Assembly: GCA_020056865.1 (NCBI GenBank) | Contig: JAGVGX010000297.1 | Span: forward strand, 1-7,140 | Direction: 5' to 3' | DNA length: 7,140 bases | Origin: Desulfobacterales bacterium | Lineage (GTDB): Bacteria; Desulfobacterota; Desulfobacteria; Desulfobacterales; BuS5 | Part shown: positions 1 to 6,876 of the stretch, in pieces | Layout: each line of letters starts with the position of its first letter | Position numbering within the stretch: position 1 is the first letter of the stretch | Notes under the pieces: generated by a model | Databases searched by the model: none | What the model was told of the DNA's origin: nothing | What the model saw: the letters and a program-made list of their open reading frames with translations, nothing else | Translations under genes and position numbers: made by a program

Positions 1-914
1 AGCTCGTGTCAAAAATCGGCAGAACAATTGCCCGATTCCTTGGATTAAATGAAGATCTTGTAGAAGCCATTGCACTTGGTCACGATTTGGGCCATACGCC
101 ATTTGGTCATGATGGTGAAAATTTTCTATCCGAACTGTGCAACGCCTGCGAGATAGGATGTTTTTTGCATAATGTCCAAAGTGTTCAGTTTCTTGAGCAC
201 GTTGAGCGGAAAGGGCAAGGGTGGAATCTTTGTCTTCAAACCCTTGACGGTATTCTCTGTCATGACGGAGAAGTGCATAATCAAATGCTTGAACCAAAAT
301 CGTGCAAGACATTTGAAGATCTTGAACATGACATGGACATGAAAAAAAAGAACCCGTTGTTACCCTTAATACCTATGACGCTCGAAGGTTGCGTTGTCAG
401 GCTATCCGATACCATAAGTTATATCGGTCGCGATTTTGAAGACGCCATACGGCTTGACTTGATCAAGAGAACCGATCTTCCCGAACATATTGCGGATGTG
501 TTGGGCAATACGAACGGAAAAATTGTGTATAATCTTGTAACGGACATCATCAGGGAAAGCTTTCAAAAAAATCAAATGTCTTTTAGCTCCATGGTCTCGG
601 AAGCATTAAGAAAATTAAAGATGTTTAATATGCAGCATATTTATTTAAACCCTGCAATCAAAGGCCACTCAGACACCATTAAAGGTCTTTTTGCCTTGCT
701 ATTTGAAAGATATATTAAAGACATTAAACAGGGAAACGAATCTTCTGTTATATTTACCGGTTATTTAAAGGACATGTCGAGTGAATATATTCATAATCAT
801 TGCAATGAAGAAATTGTTCGTGATTTTATATCCGGAATGACGGATCAGTATTTTTTACGACAGTGCCCTGCTGAGATAAGAGACGGATTAAATAAAACAG
901 GGATAACAACTTAA
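1..914 (+). CDS. HD-superfamily dNTP triphosphohydrolase (dGTPase-like), 5'-truncated by the window edge
   Basis: Seen: the reading frame is open from the first bases (first full codon at 3-5) to TAA at 912-914. The GTG at 6 lies inside a conserved stretch, so it is not the true start and the gene begins upstream. Numbering from position 6, residues 19-37 carry the family hallmark with GHDLGHTPFGH (His26-Asp27, the HD pair at bases 81-86). A later RLSDTISYIGRDFEDAI segment (about 132-148) holds Asp135, the likely last metal ligand. The first metal-binding His should lie in the missing N-terminus. Known: this family hydrolyses dNTPs, often dGTP, to deoxynucleoside and triphosphate in the cytoplasm, adjusting nucleotide pools. 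Inference: substrate preference cannot be read from the fragment, and some relatives act on several dNTPs. It ends 15 bases before the next gene and is probably co-transcribed with it and with mutS. Confidence 0.88.
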   Translation, partial: LVSKIGRTIARFLGLNEDLVEAIALGHDLGHTPFGHDGENFLSELCNACEIGCFLHNVQSVQFLEHVERKGQGWNLCLQTLDGILCHDGEVHNQMLEPKSCKTFEDLEHDMDMKKKNPLLPLIPMTLEGCVVRLSDTISYIGRDFEDAIRLDLIKRTDLPEHIADVLGNTNGKIVYNLVTDIIRESFQKNQMSFSSMVSEALRKLKMFNMQHIYLNPAIKGHSDTIKGLFALLFERYIKDIKQGNESSVIFTGYLKDMSSEYIHNHCNEEIVRDFISGMTDQYFLRQCPAEIRDGLNKTGITT

Positions 915-929
915 CTAAGGAGAAACTAT

Positions 930-1262
930 ATGAAAAAAGTCAAACTTGTTTTCTGGCTTATTGTTTTAATTGTTATAGTAATCATCATTTATCAAAATAT
1001 TGATTTTTTAAAATATAAGCCTGAACTTTCCTTTGTTAAATACAAGGACAGTCAGTTTTCAAATGCTGTCCTTCTTTCTGTAGCATTTCTTGCAGGGATT
1101 TTGGTGTCCTATTTTTTAAGTCTCGCTGAAAGATTGAAGTCTCACAAAACAATTAAAAAATTAAATACCGAAATCGCTTCTCACATCAAAGAATTGTCTG
1201 AGTTTAGAGCAGGTACACACGAACAAGAGTTGCCCATAGACAAACATACAGAGAACGCTTGA
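930..1262 (+). CDS. Small two-helix inner-membrane protein, LapA/DUF1049-like
   Basis: The 110-residue product starts at ATG 930 behind a strong ribosome binding site (AAGGAG at 917-922, 7 bases upstream). Residues 4-22 form a very hydrophobic helix (FWLIVLIVIVIIIYQN). A second membrane helix lies near 45-66 (NAVLLSVAFLAGILVSYFLS) and is followed by a charged helical region, about 67-92, likely a short coiled coil. This layout (helix, short periplasmic segment, helix, cytoplasmic coiled coil, about 100 residues) matches the LapA domain family, also called DUF1049. In enterobacteria LapA works with LapB in control of lipopolysaccharide assembly. Here there is no lapB neighbour, so that role is not established. 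It sits between a dNTPase and mutS and is probably in their operon. Confidence in a real membrane protein is high; the family call is moderate. Confidence 0.75.
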   Translation: MKKVKLVFWLIVLIVIVIIIYQNIDFLKYKPELSFVKYKDSQFSNAVLLSVAFLAGILVSYFLSLAERLKSHKTIKKLNTEIASHIKELSEFRAGTHEQELPIDKHTENA

Positions 1263-1320
1263 ATGATCATAAAACATACCAAATTATAAAGTTAAGTAAA
1301 AAGATTTGTAATATATAGAT

Positions 1321-3939
1321 ATGGCTCAGGCAAACGTTACACCGGTTATCCATCAATATCTTTCCATTAAAAAAAAATATCCGGATGCGATACTTTTTTT
1401 TAGAATGGGTGATTTTTATGAAATGTTTTTTGAAGATGCAAAAAAGGCTTCTAAAATACTTGAAATTACCTTAACTTCAAGAAACAAGAAAAATGAATCA
1501 CCTGTACCTATGTGCGGGGTCCCTTTTCGTGCTGCTCAAGGGTATCTTGCTCGTTTGATAGAGCATGGCTGCAAGGTGGCGATTTGTGATCAACTCGAAG
1601 ACGCTTCCAAAGCAAAAGGCATTGTTAAAAGAGATGTTGTAAGGGTTGTAACTCCTGGAATGATAATAGAAGACACGCTGCTTGACGGAAAAACCAACAA
1701 TTACGTTATGTCTCTATCCACCTGCAATAATGTTGTAGGTATTTCCTGCCTTGATATTTCAACAGGTACGTTTCGTGTTTCAGAAACAATTGATTTTACA
1801 GCTGCTACCAATGAAATACACCGGGTTTCACCCAGCGAAATCATCATGCCTGAAAATTCAAAAAATGACTGGTTTTACGATTCAATAATTGATGTATTGC
1901 CTGAAAAATCAATCACTTTAATTGATAAAAATGCGTTTGAACTGGCAGCTGCAAGAGAAATACTGACTGACCAGTTTCAAACCCTTTCCTTGCAAGGCTT
2001 TGGCTGCGAACATTTAAATGCCGGGATTTGTGCAGCAGGCGCTTTAATTTACTATGTGCGTGAAACCCAGAAACAAAAAGTCGAACATCTTACGAACATT
2101 GAAACCTATTTTTTCGATGATTACCTTTTGATAGATGATTTAACCTGCCGGAATCTTGAACTTTTTAATAACCTTCAAGCAGGAAACAAACAAGGCACAC
2201 TTATTGATGTGCTTGACTGTACAATTACATCCATGGGCGGCAGATTACTGAAGCAGTGGTTAAGATATCCTCTCATGGATATAGATAAAATTAACTCCAG
2301 ATTAAACGCTGTTGAAGAATCAAAAGAACGTATCCACCTGACAAAGGATATCAGAAAATGTCTGAGCACCGTTTATGATATTGAACGCCTTGGGAACAAA
2401 ATTTCAATGGGACATTCCAATGCAAGAGATCTTGTTGCCTTAAAACGATCTTTGCAAACACTACCCAGCTTGTGGTCGTATTTATCTGATTTTGAAGCGT
2501 ATGAGTTTCAACAGGAAAGTCATTTTAATTTTGAGGCCATTGTAACACGTATCGAATCTGCTATAAGGGAAGATGCGCCCTTAACCATACATGATGGTGG
2601 GCTAATAAAACCAGGATACAGTAAGGATTTGGATGAACTTGTTTCAATCAGCCAAAATGGGAAAAAATGGATCGCCGATCTCGAAGCACAGCAAAAGCAA
2701 GCAACAGGCATTAACTCTCTTAAAGTGGGGTATAACAAGGTGTTCGGGTATTTCATTGAGGTTCCAAAAACCCGATCGATGTCTGTACCAGATAACTACA
2801 TAAGAAAACAAACCCTTGTTAATGCGGAACGATACATAACAGATGAGTTGAAGCGATTTGAATATAACGTGTTGGGAGCACATGAAAAACGGACGGCTCT
2901 TGAGTATGAGTTATTTGATGAACTCAGAAGCGAAATAACAGAACATAACCATCAAATTCAGAAAACAGCCAAATTCATAGCCAAAATTGATTGTATTATA
3001 TCAATGGCTTACATTGCTGATCAAAATCATTACAAAAAACCTCATATGAATCACGAGGGTCAAATTATCATTGAAGAAGGCAGGCACCCTGTTGTTGAAA
3101 AATTGATTGCTGGAGAACGATTTGTCCCAAATGATATCACAATCAATAATCAGACAGAACAGGTGCTGATCATAACCGGTCCAAATATGGCAGGAAAATC
3201 GACGATATTACGTCAAACCGCCCTTATCGTTCTTATGGCACAAATGGGTTCTTTTGTACCTGTAAAAAAAGCGTCTCTATGTATTACAGACAAAATATTT
3301 ACCCGAATTGGTGCTTTAGACAACCTGTCTTCAGGGCAGAGCACATTTTTGGTAGAAATGCAGGAAACAGCCAATATCTTAAATAATTCTACATCAAAAA
3401 GCCTGGTTATTCTCGACGAAATAGGCAGAGGGACAAGTACATTTGACGGCTTAAGTATTGCCTGGGCAGTTGCCGAATATCTGCATGATTTAAGGCAACA
3501 TGGCGTCAAATCACTCTTTGCGACCCATTATCATGAATTAACCGAGCTTGCACAGACAAAGCCTAAAGTAAAAAATTACAATGTTGCAGTTAAGGAATGG
3601 AATGATGAGATTATTTTTTTAAGAAAGCTTGTGGCAGGGGGTACAAACAGAAGCTATGGCATTCAGGTTGCCCGACTGGCAGGTGTCCCTGGAACTGTTA
3701 TTGAGAGAGCAAAAAAAATCCTTTTTGATATAGAAAATGACACATCAATTTCCGATAGATCCCATGTCCTTGCTGATAAGGAAGCGATCTTTAAAAAAGG
3801 CCATCAACAGCTTGATCTGTTTAGAAAACCGGGACACGTGTTAATAGACAGGCTCAAAAAAATAGATATTTCAAAAATGACACCACTTGAAGCGCTTAAT
3901 TATTTGAACCAACTAAAAGAACAGGCGGAAAATGTATAG
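1321..3939 (+). CDS. mutS: DNA mismatch repair protein MutS
   Basis: Full-length MutS of 872 residues, close to the roughly 850 usual for the family. MutS binds mispaired or looped bases as a dimer and recruits MutL using ATP. Visible motifs: the mismatch-contacting F-x-E in GDFYEMF (Phe32, Glu34); connector, core and clamp domains through about residue 560; Walker A GPNMAGKST (620-628); Walker B LVILDEIGRGTS (695-706); ATHYHEL with His736; and a C-terminal beta-clamp binding motif QLDLF (830-834) before the helical tail. No key residue is missing, so it should be active. The ATG at 1321 is the first possible start, because an in-frame TAA lies at 1309-1311. The sequence just upstream is AT-rich with no clear Shine-Dalgarno. 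It follows the LapA-like gene by 58 bases and overlaps the amidase gene by 8 bases, which suggests translational coupling. An A9 run (1369-1377) and a T8 run (1394-1401) lie in its first 30 codons. Confidence 0.98.
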   Translation: MAQANVTPVIHQYLSIKKKYPDAILFFRMGDFYEMFFEDAKKASKILEITLTSRNKKNESPVPMCGVPFRAAQGYLARLIEHGCKVAICDQLEDASKAKGIVKRDVVRVVTPGMIIEDTLLDGKTNNYVMSLSTCNNVVGISCLDISTGTFRVSETIDFTAATNEIHRVSPSEIIMPENSKNDWFYDSIIDVLPEKSITLIDKNAFELAAAREILTDQFQTLSLQGFGCEHLNAGICAAGALIYYVRETQKQKVEHLTNIETYFFDDYLLIDDLTCRNLELFNNLQAGNKQGTLIDVLDCTITSMGGRLLKQWLRYPLMDIDKINSRLNAVEESKERIHLTKDIRKCLSTVYDIERLGNKISMGHSNARDLVALKRSLQTLPSLWSYLSDFEAYEFQQESHFNFEAIVTRIESAIREDAPLTIHDGGLIKPGYSKDLDELVSISQNGKKWIADLEAQQKQATGINSLKVGYNKVFGYFIEVPKTRSMSVPDNYIRKQTLVNAERYITDELKRFEYNVLGAHEKRTALEYELFDELRSEITEHNHQIQKTAKFIAKIDCIISMAYIADQNHYKKPHMNHEGQIIIEEGRHPVVEKLIAGERFVPNDITINNQTEQVLIITGPNMAGKSTILRQTALIVLMAQMGSFVPVKKASLCITDKIFTRIGALDNLSSGQSTFLVEMQETANILNNSTSKSLVILDEIGRGTSTFDGLSIAWAVAEYLHDLRQHGVKSLFATHYHELTELAQTKPKVKNYNVAVKEWNDEIIFLRKLVAGGTNRSYGIQVARLAGVPGTVIERAKKILFDIENDTSISDRSHVLADKEAIFKKGHQQLDLFRKPGHVLIDRLKKIDISKMTPLEALNYLNQLKEQAENV
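3923..3931 (+). promoter_or_regulatory. Ribosome binding site of the amidase gene, inside the mutS 3' end
   Basis: AGGCGG at 3923-3928 lies within the last mutS codons. Its first AGG is 6 bases before ATG 3932, and the whole motif ends 3 bases before it. The next in-frame ATG (3968, residue 13) has only an A-rich stretch upstream and would remove the Lys10-Lys11 start of the signal peptide. The site therefore favours 3932 and coupled translation with mutS. Confidence 0.5.
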
Positions 3940-5623
3940 TTTTAATGTAACGTTAAACAAAAAAAACATGTTATCTTTCTTTTTATGCTTTACTGTTGCT
4001 TTAACATGGATATCAACATCTTTTGCAGATATGGAAAAAGAGGAGTATTCCAAGGCTGTTGCATGCTATAACCAACTCAGGAACAGCCCTAAAAAACAAA
4101 AATACCGAGACAACTGGCTTGTATGCATTGAAAAATTTAAAATGGTTTATAAACAAGCACCATCAGGTCCATGGGCAGCTGCAGGCTTGTATATGTCCGG
4201 CAAGCTTTACGCTGAGCTTTATAAAAGTTCCTATAAACCATCAGACAAGAACGAAGCCATTGATAGCTTTGAGCGCATAATAAAACGTTTCCCAAAAAGT
4301 AGATATAGGGCAAGAGCCACACAGGAATTAGCGGATTTATCAAAAAAAAATCAAAGCCCATCGCATGTTGTCAAGAAAGAACCAGATAACCAGATCAGCA
4401 AAGCATCACCCGAAACACCGGTGTCTCAAATTGAACCCGAAAAAGAACCCGCATCCTATTCGGACTACAGCACCATTTCCGGTTCGGGTTACAGCACAAT
4501 TTCCGGCCTTAGATTTTGGTCAAACCCAGGCTATACCCGTATTGTTATCGATGCTGACGAGGAAACATCGTACGTCCATAATCTTTTAAAACAAGACCCG
4601 TCAATTAACAAGCCTCAACGTCTTTATATTGATCTGGACAAAAGCAGACTGCATGAAACTACAAAAAAGACGATTCCTATTAATGACAACCTTCTTATTG
4701 ATGTGCGCGCATCTCAATACAAAAAAGATGCGGTGCGTGTGGTTATAGATATAAAATCATTTAAAACATTCAATATTTTTTCCCTGAAGAATCCATTCAG
4801 AATTGTTATTGATGTATGGGGATCAGATATGGAAAAAGAGACAGCCCCATTTGTTGTAGAAAAAGATGCAAAGCATACGGAAAATGCCATAGCCAAACAG
4901 CTTGCTCTCGGTGTAAGTCGTATCGTCATTGATCCAGGCCACGGAGGACACGACTATGGCGCGCCAGGATATGATAAGGGGGTTCATGAAAAAGACGTTG
5001 TCCTTCAAATTGCAAAAAAACTTAAAAAAAAAATAACACAACAGCTTGGATGTGATGTCATTCTGACCCGTAGTACGGATACATATCTGACGTTGGAAGA
5101 GCGAACCGCAATTGCAAATACAAGTAATGCCGATCTGTTTATATCCATTCATTCCAACGCTGCAAAAGATAAAAACGCCTATGGTCTGGAAACATATTTT
5201 CTGAATCTCGCTACGGATGATTCAGCTATCCTTGTTGCAGCAAGAGAAAATGCCACTTCAGCTAAAAACATAAGTGATTTACAGACAATTTTAACCGACC
5301 TTATGCAGAATGCAAAAATAAATGAATCAAGCAGACTTGCCGATTATATTCAGAAAAGCATGTTTGTTAACTTGAAGAAAAAATACAGCGATATAAAAAA
5401 CAAAGGAGTCAAACAAGCACCTTTCTATGTTCTTTTAGGCGCTCAAATGCCTTCCATATTAATAGAAACATCGTTTATAAGCAATCCCAGGGAATGCAAG
5501 CGTCTTACGGATGAAAAATATCAGGAAGAATTATGCGACGCTGTTGTAAAAGGGGTCGAAACATATATTAGGGAAATAAATCCAACAGTATTATTAAAAA
5601 ACACGAAGAAAAAGACATCGTAG
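3932..5623 (+). CDS. Exported N-acetylmuramoyl-L-alanine amidase (AmiC type: helical repeat, AMIN, Amidase_3)
   Basis: The 563-residue enzyme should cut the bond between N-acetylmuramic acid and L-alanine in peptidoglycan, in the periplasm, typically for daughter-cell separation. Seen: a signal peptide (Lys10-Lys11, hydrophobic core 13-27, likely cleavage after TSFA, Ala32) and a TPR/YbgF-like helical region at about 33-135. A low-complexity Lys/Pro/Glu/Ser linker holds a duplicated YSTISG unit (179-192). An AMIN domain follows at about 193-298, and a zinc amidase domain at about 330-548. The zinc and catalytic residues of Amidase_3 are present: His337 in DPGHGG, Glu353 in GVHEKD, His407 in SIHSNA and Glu512 in ILIETSF. 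Known: AMIN domains target such amidases to the septum or other wall sites, and an inhibitory helix often sits in the catalytic domain. The inserted segment near 425-465 could be that helix, by inference. The start overlaps mutS by 8 bases. The stop lies 5 bases from the moaA stop. An A10 run occurs at 5024-5033. Confidence 0.93.
   Translation: MYSFNVTLNKKNMLSFFLCFTVALTWISTSFADMEKEEYSKAVACYNQLRNSPKKQKYRDNWLVCIEKFKMVYKQAPSGPWAAAGLYMSGKLYAELYKSSYKPSDKNEAIDSFERIIKRFPKSRYRARATQELADLSKKNQSPSHVVKKEPDNQISKASPETPVSQIEPEKEPASYSDYSTISGSGYSTISGLRFWSNPGYTRIVIDADEETSYVHNLLKQDPSINKPQRLYIDLDKSRLHETTKKTIPINDNLLIDVRASQYKKDAVRVVIDIKSFKTFNIFSLKNPFRIVIDVWGSDMEKETAPFVVEKDAKHTENAIAKQLALGVSRIVIDPGHGGHDYGAPGYDKGVHEKDVVLQIAKKLKKKITQQLGCDVILTRSTDTYLTLEERTAIANTSNADLFISIHSNAAKDKNAYGLETYFLNLATDDSAILVAARENATSAKNISDLQTILTDLMQNAKINESSRLADYIQKSMFVNLKKKYSDIKNKGVKQAPFYVLLGAQMPSILIETSFISNPRECKRLTDEKYQEELCDAVVKGVETYIREINPTVLLKNTKKKTS
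4466..4506 (+). repeat. Imperfect 24-base tandem duplication inside the amidase linker
   Basis: TACAGCACCATTTCCGG (4466-4482) recurs as TACAGCACAATTTCCGG (4490-4506) with one mismatch and a period of 24 bases. It therefore preserves the frame and gives the 8-residue units YSTISGSG and YSTISGLR. It lies just before the AMIN domain, in a flexible linker that would tolerate copy-number change. Confidence 0.8.
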
Positions 5624-5628
5624 CTCCC

Positions 5629-6621
5629 CTACCCTCCGATAGCACGCATTCGGCCTGAAATATGTGAATCCTCACTACAGAGAACATGATGTTTATCTGA
5701 TTTAAAGCATACTGCCTTAACAAAAATATCCGCAAGCGCTTGGTCAGATGCCCCTGCTCTGAGCGGGCCTTTAATATCTGTTTGACGATCAGACAAAAGA
5801 CATGATCGCAGCATGCCATTGGCTGTCAGTCTAAGCCTATTGCACGTACTGCAGAAGTGACGGCTCAAGGGACTTATAAAACCAATCTCTCCTTTTGCAT
5901 TTTCAAATCGATAACTTTGGACATGCCCATCGGTTACACACGTATTAACCGGAATCATATTGCCGAGTCGTTTTAGGATGTTTTTTATTTCAGGGGCTAA
6001 AAGATGCCCGGCTTTATTCATATATTCGGTACCAAAGGGCATATATTCAATAAAACGAATGTGAAAAGGGTATTCAATGGATAATTTGCCAAACGCTTCC
6101 AACTCGTCATCATTAATGCCATGAAGCGCAACCACATTCAGTTTGATGGGATAAAAACCATCTGATAGTGCCGTGTTAATGCCCTCCCAAACCTTTTTAA
6201 ACGCATCGACACCTGTTATCTTATGATATTTTTGTCTGCTTAATGTATCAAGGCTGATATTTATTCTTTTTATCCCTGATGATTTAATCTTATCAATGTT
6301 GTCTTTAAGTAAAACACCGTTTGTGGTTAAAGAAACATCATCTATTCCTTTGATATGGTTTAATTGTATTAAAAAATCGTACAAATTTTTTCTAATAAGG
6401 GGTTCTCCTCCAGTGATTCGGACTTTGGAAATGCCAAGCGTTACGCCTATGTTAACAAGGCGAAGAATTTCTTCATAGGTTAATATCTCTCTTTGTGGAA
6501 GCTTGAGGACATTATGGGAAGGAGAACAATAGATACATCTAAGGTTACAATGGTCAATAATCGATATTCTCAGATAGTTAATATGGCGGTTATATCTGTC
6601 AATCAACCTATTATGATGCAA
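5629..6621 (-). CDS. moaA: GTP 3',8-cyclase MoaA (radical SAM, molybdenum cofactor biosynthesis)
   Basis: The 330-residue MoaA carries out the first step of molybdenum cofactor synthesis: radical conversion of GTP to 3',8-cyclo-GTP, which MoaC then turns into cyclic pyranopterin monophosphate. Seen: the radical SAM triad CNLRCIYC (Cys25, Cys29, Cys32), GGEP at 71-74, the second iron-sulfur triad (Cys257, Cys260, Cys274) in FCSTCNRLRLTANGMLRSC, and the conserved C-terminal Gly329-Gly330. The length is normal and nothing key is missing. The start is TTG at 6621-6619. No ATG lies upstream before the in-frame stop at 6648-6646, and AAAGGA sits 9 bases ahead of the TTG. The gene converges on the amidase gene with 5 bases between stops. 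No moaC, moaE or moeA is next to it; the partners must be elsewhere. Mobile-element debris lies directly upstream. Confidence 0.95.
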   Translation of the reverse strand: MHHNRLIDRYNRHINYLRISIIDHCNLRCIYCSPSHNVLKLPQREILTYEEILRLVNIGVTLGISKVRITGGEPLIRKNLYDFLIQLNHIKGIDDVSLTTNGVLLKDNIDKIKSSGIKRINISLDTLSRQKYHKITGVDAFKKVWEGINTALSDGFYPIKLNVVALHGINDDELEAFGKLSIEYPFHIRFIEYMPFGTEYMNKAGHLLAPEIKNILKRLGNMIPVNTCVTDGHVQSYRFENAKGEIGFISPLSRHFCSTCNRLRLTANGMLRSCLLSDRQTDIKGPLRAGASDQALADIFVKAVCFKSDKHHVLCSEDSHISGRMRAIGG

Positions 6622-6630
6622 TATCCGATT

Positions 6631-6636
6631 TCCTTT
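6631..6636 (-). promoter_or_regulatory. Ribosome binding site of moaA, supporting the TTG start
   Basis: On the minus strand AAAGGA (6636-6631) is followed by 9 bases and then TTG at 6621. The next in-frame candidate, TTG at residue 6, would be 24 bases from this site, which is too far. The spacing therefore selects the first TTG. Confidence 0.65.
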
Positions 6637-6651
6637 TTGAATACCTTATAT

Positions 6652-6679
6652 TTTTTAATACATTTAGAGCCAGTTTCAA
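6652..6679 (-). promoter_or_regulatory. Possible sigma70-type promoter for moaA (weak)
   Basis: On the minus strand TTGAAA (6679-6674) resembles a -35 box. TAAAAA (6657-6652), 16 bases further on, matches four of six -10 positions. Transcription would start near 6645 and give a leader of about 25 bases containing the AAAGGA site. The region is AT-rich, so chance matches are likely. The -35 box would lie at the end of the repeat-like segment. I do not see room for, or the shape of, a molybdenum cofactor riboswitch in such a leader. Confidence 0.25.
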
Positions 6680-6819
6680 AACGTTTTAGTTTGGTCAAGG
6701 CGGGCGAAAATTTTAACCGACGGAAATGGCCGCCTTAAGGCATCCCCTCTGGTGTATCCCGCCGTTTTTCTATTTGCACTCCTGACTTGAGAACGCTTAG
6801 GAAGCCTGTGAGGCTTCAT
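6676..6819 (-). CDS. Hypothetical 47-residue ORF in repeat-like DNA (doubtful gene)
   Basis: ATG at 6819-6817 to TGA at 6678-6676 encodes a very basic 47-residue peptide ending RRPFPSVKIFARLDQTKTF. There is no convincing ribosome binding site in front, and the sequence has no domain I can name. The segment is richer in G and C than moaA and contains an inverted repeat. I have an unverified impression that peptides with this ending recur among hypothetical proteins of sulfate-reducing deltaproteobacteria, which would mean translated dispersed repeat rather than a working gene. It lies immediately upstream of moaA, on the same strand. Function unknown; it may well not be expressed. Confidence 0.25.
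   Translation of the reverse strand: MKPHRLPKRSQVRSANRKTAGYTRGDALRRPFPSVKIFARLDQTKTF
6697..6736. repeat. Inverted repeat AAGGCGG / CCGCCTT with a 26-base spacer
   Basis: AAGGCGG at 6697-6703 is the exact reverse complement of CCGCCTT at 6730-6736. The spacer includes the AT palindrome AAAATTTT (6707-6714). The arrangement looks like a REP- or MITE-like unit or a transposon end, but with one copy in the window this cannot be shown. It lies 75 bases upstream of the moaA start and has no U-tract, so a terminator is unlikely. Confidence 0.4.
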
Positions 6820-6876
6820 ATTCAGCTATTTTTTCTTCCATTGGTCATTTGTTTTTTCTGGGTTACCTTTTGACAC
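6780..6876 (-). pseudogene. Degraded remnant resembling an IS66 TnpA-type accessory protein (tentative)
   Basis: On the minus strand a GTG at 6876-6874 opens MSKGNPEKTNDQWKKK and hits TAG after 16 codons. In the next frame the reading continues as IAEYEAS, then QAS, a stop, and AFSSQECK. Joined across one missing base in the A-run at 6829-6834, this resembles the N-terminus of IS66 TnpA-like proteins, which have a W-x(n)-I-x-x-YEASGLSQ-x-AF pattern. The conserved Gly-Leu is missing and at least one stop is internal, so any gene here is dead. The match is short and from memory; chance resemblance is possible. The start sits just outside the group II intron end. Confidence 0.3.
6801..6817. repeat. 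Perfect 7-base-pair hairpin GAAGCCT-GTG-AGGCTTC
   Basis: The arms at 6801-6807 and 6811-6817 pair perfectly around a 3-base loop. On the plus strand a T-run (TTTTTT, 6829-6834) starts 12 bases after the stem, too far for a standard intrinsic terminator. The hairpin lies within the degraded ORF region, and its role, if any, is unknown. Confidence 0.45.

Noticed and set aside
6..914. GTG at 6 as the true start of the dNTPase
   Set aside because: The codon falls inside a conserved helix before the HD motif, the frame is open to the window edge, and the first metal-binding His would be missing.
2175..3509. Several minus-strand ORFs of 60-100 codons inside mutS
   Set aside because: All are antisense to conserved MutS domains, including the ATPase, and have no independent support.
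4023..4589. Plus-strand ORFs in a second frame within the amidase gene
   Set aside because: They overlap the signal peptide, helical and linker regions of a complete amidase frame and show no domain.
5568..5819. Minus-strand ORF overlapping the end of the amidase and moaA
   Set aside because: It is an out-of-frame reading of moaA, whose own frame carries the conserved C-terminal cysteines and Gly-Gly.
6493..6738. An 81-codon plus-strand ORF over the moaA start and its upstream DNA
   Set aside because: Most of it is antisense to the clearly conserved N-terminus of moaA. It has no ribosome binding site and shows no recognisable motif.
6622..6740. Molybdenum cofactor riboswitch upstream of moaA
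   Set aside because: The likely leader is short and AT-rich, and I see none of the conserved stems. The structured DNA farther up is better explained by repeat and mobile sequence.
6801..6834. Hairpin followed by T-run as an intrinsic terminator
   Set aside because: The T-run starts 12 bases after the stem, and no plus-strand gene leads into it.
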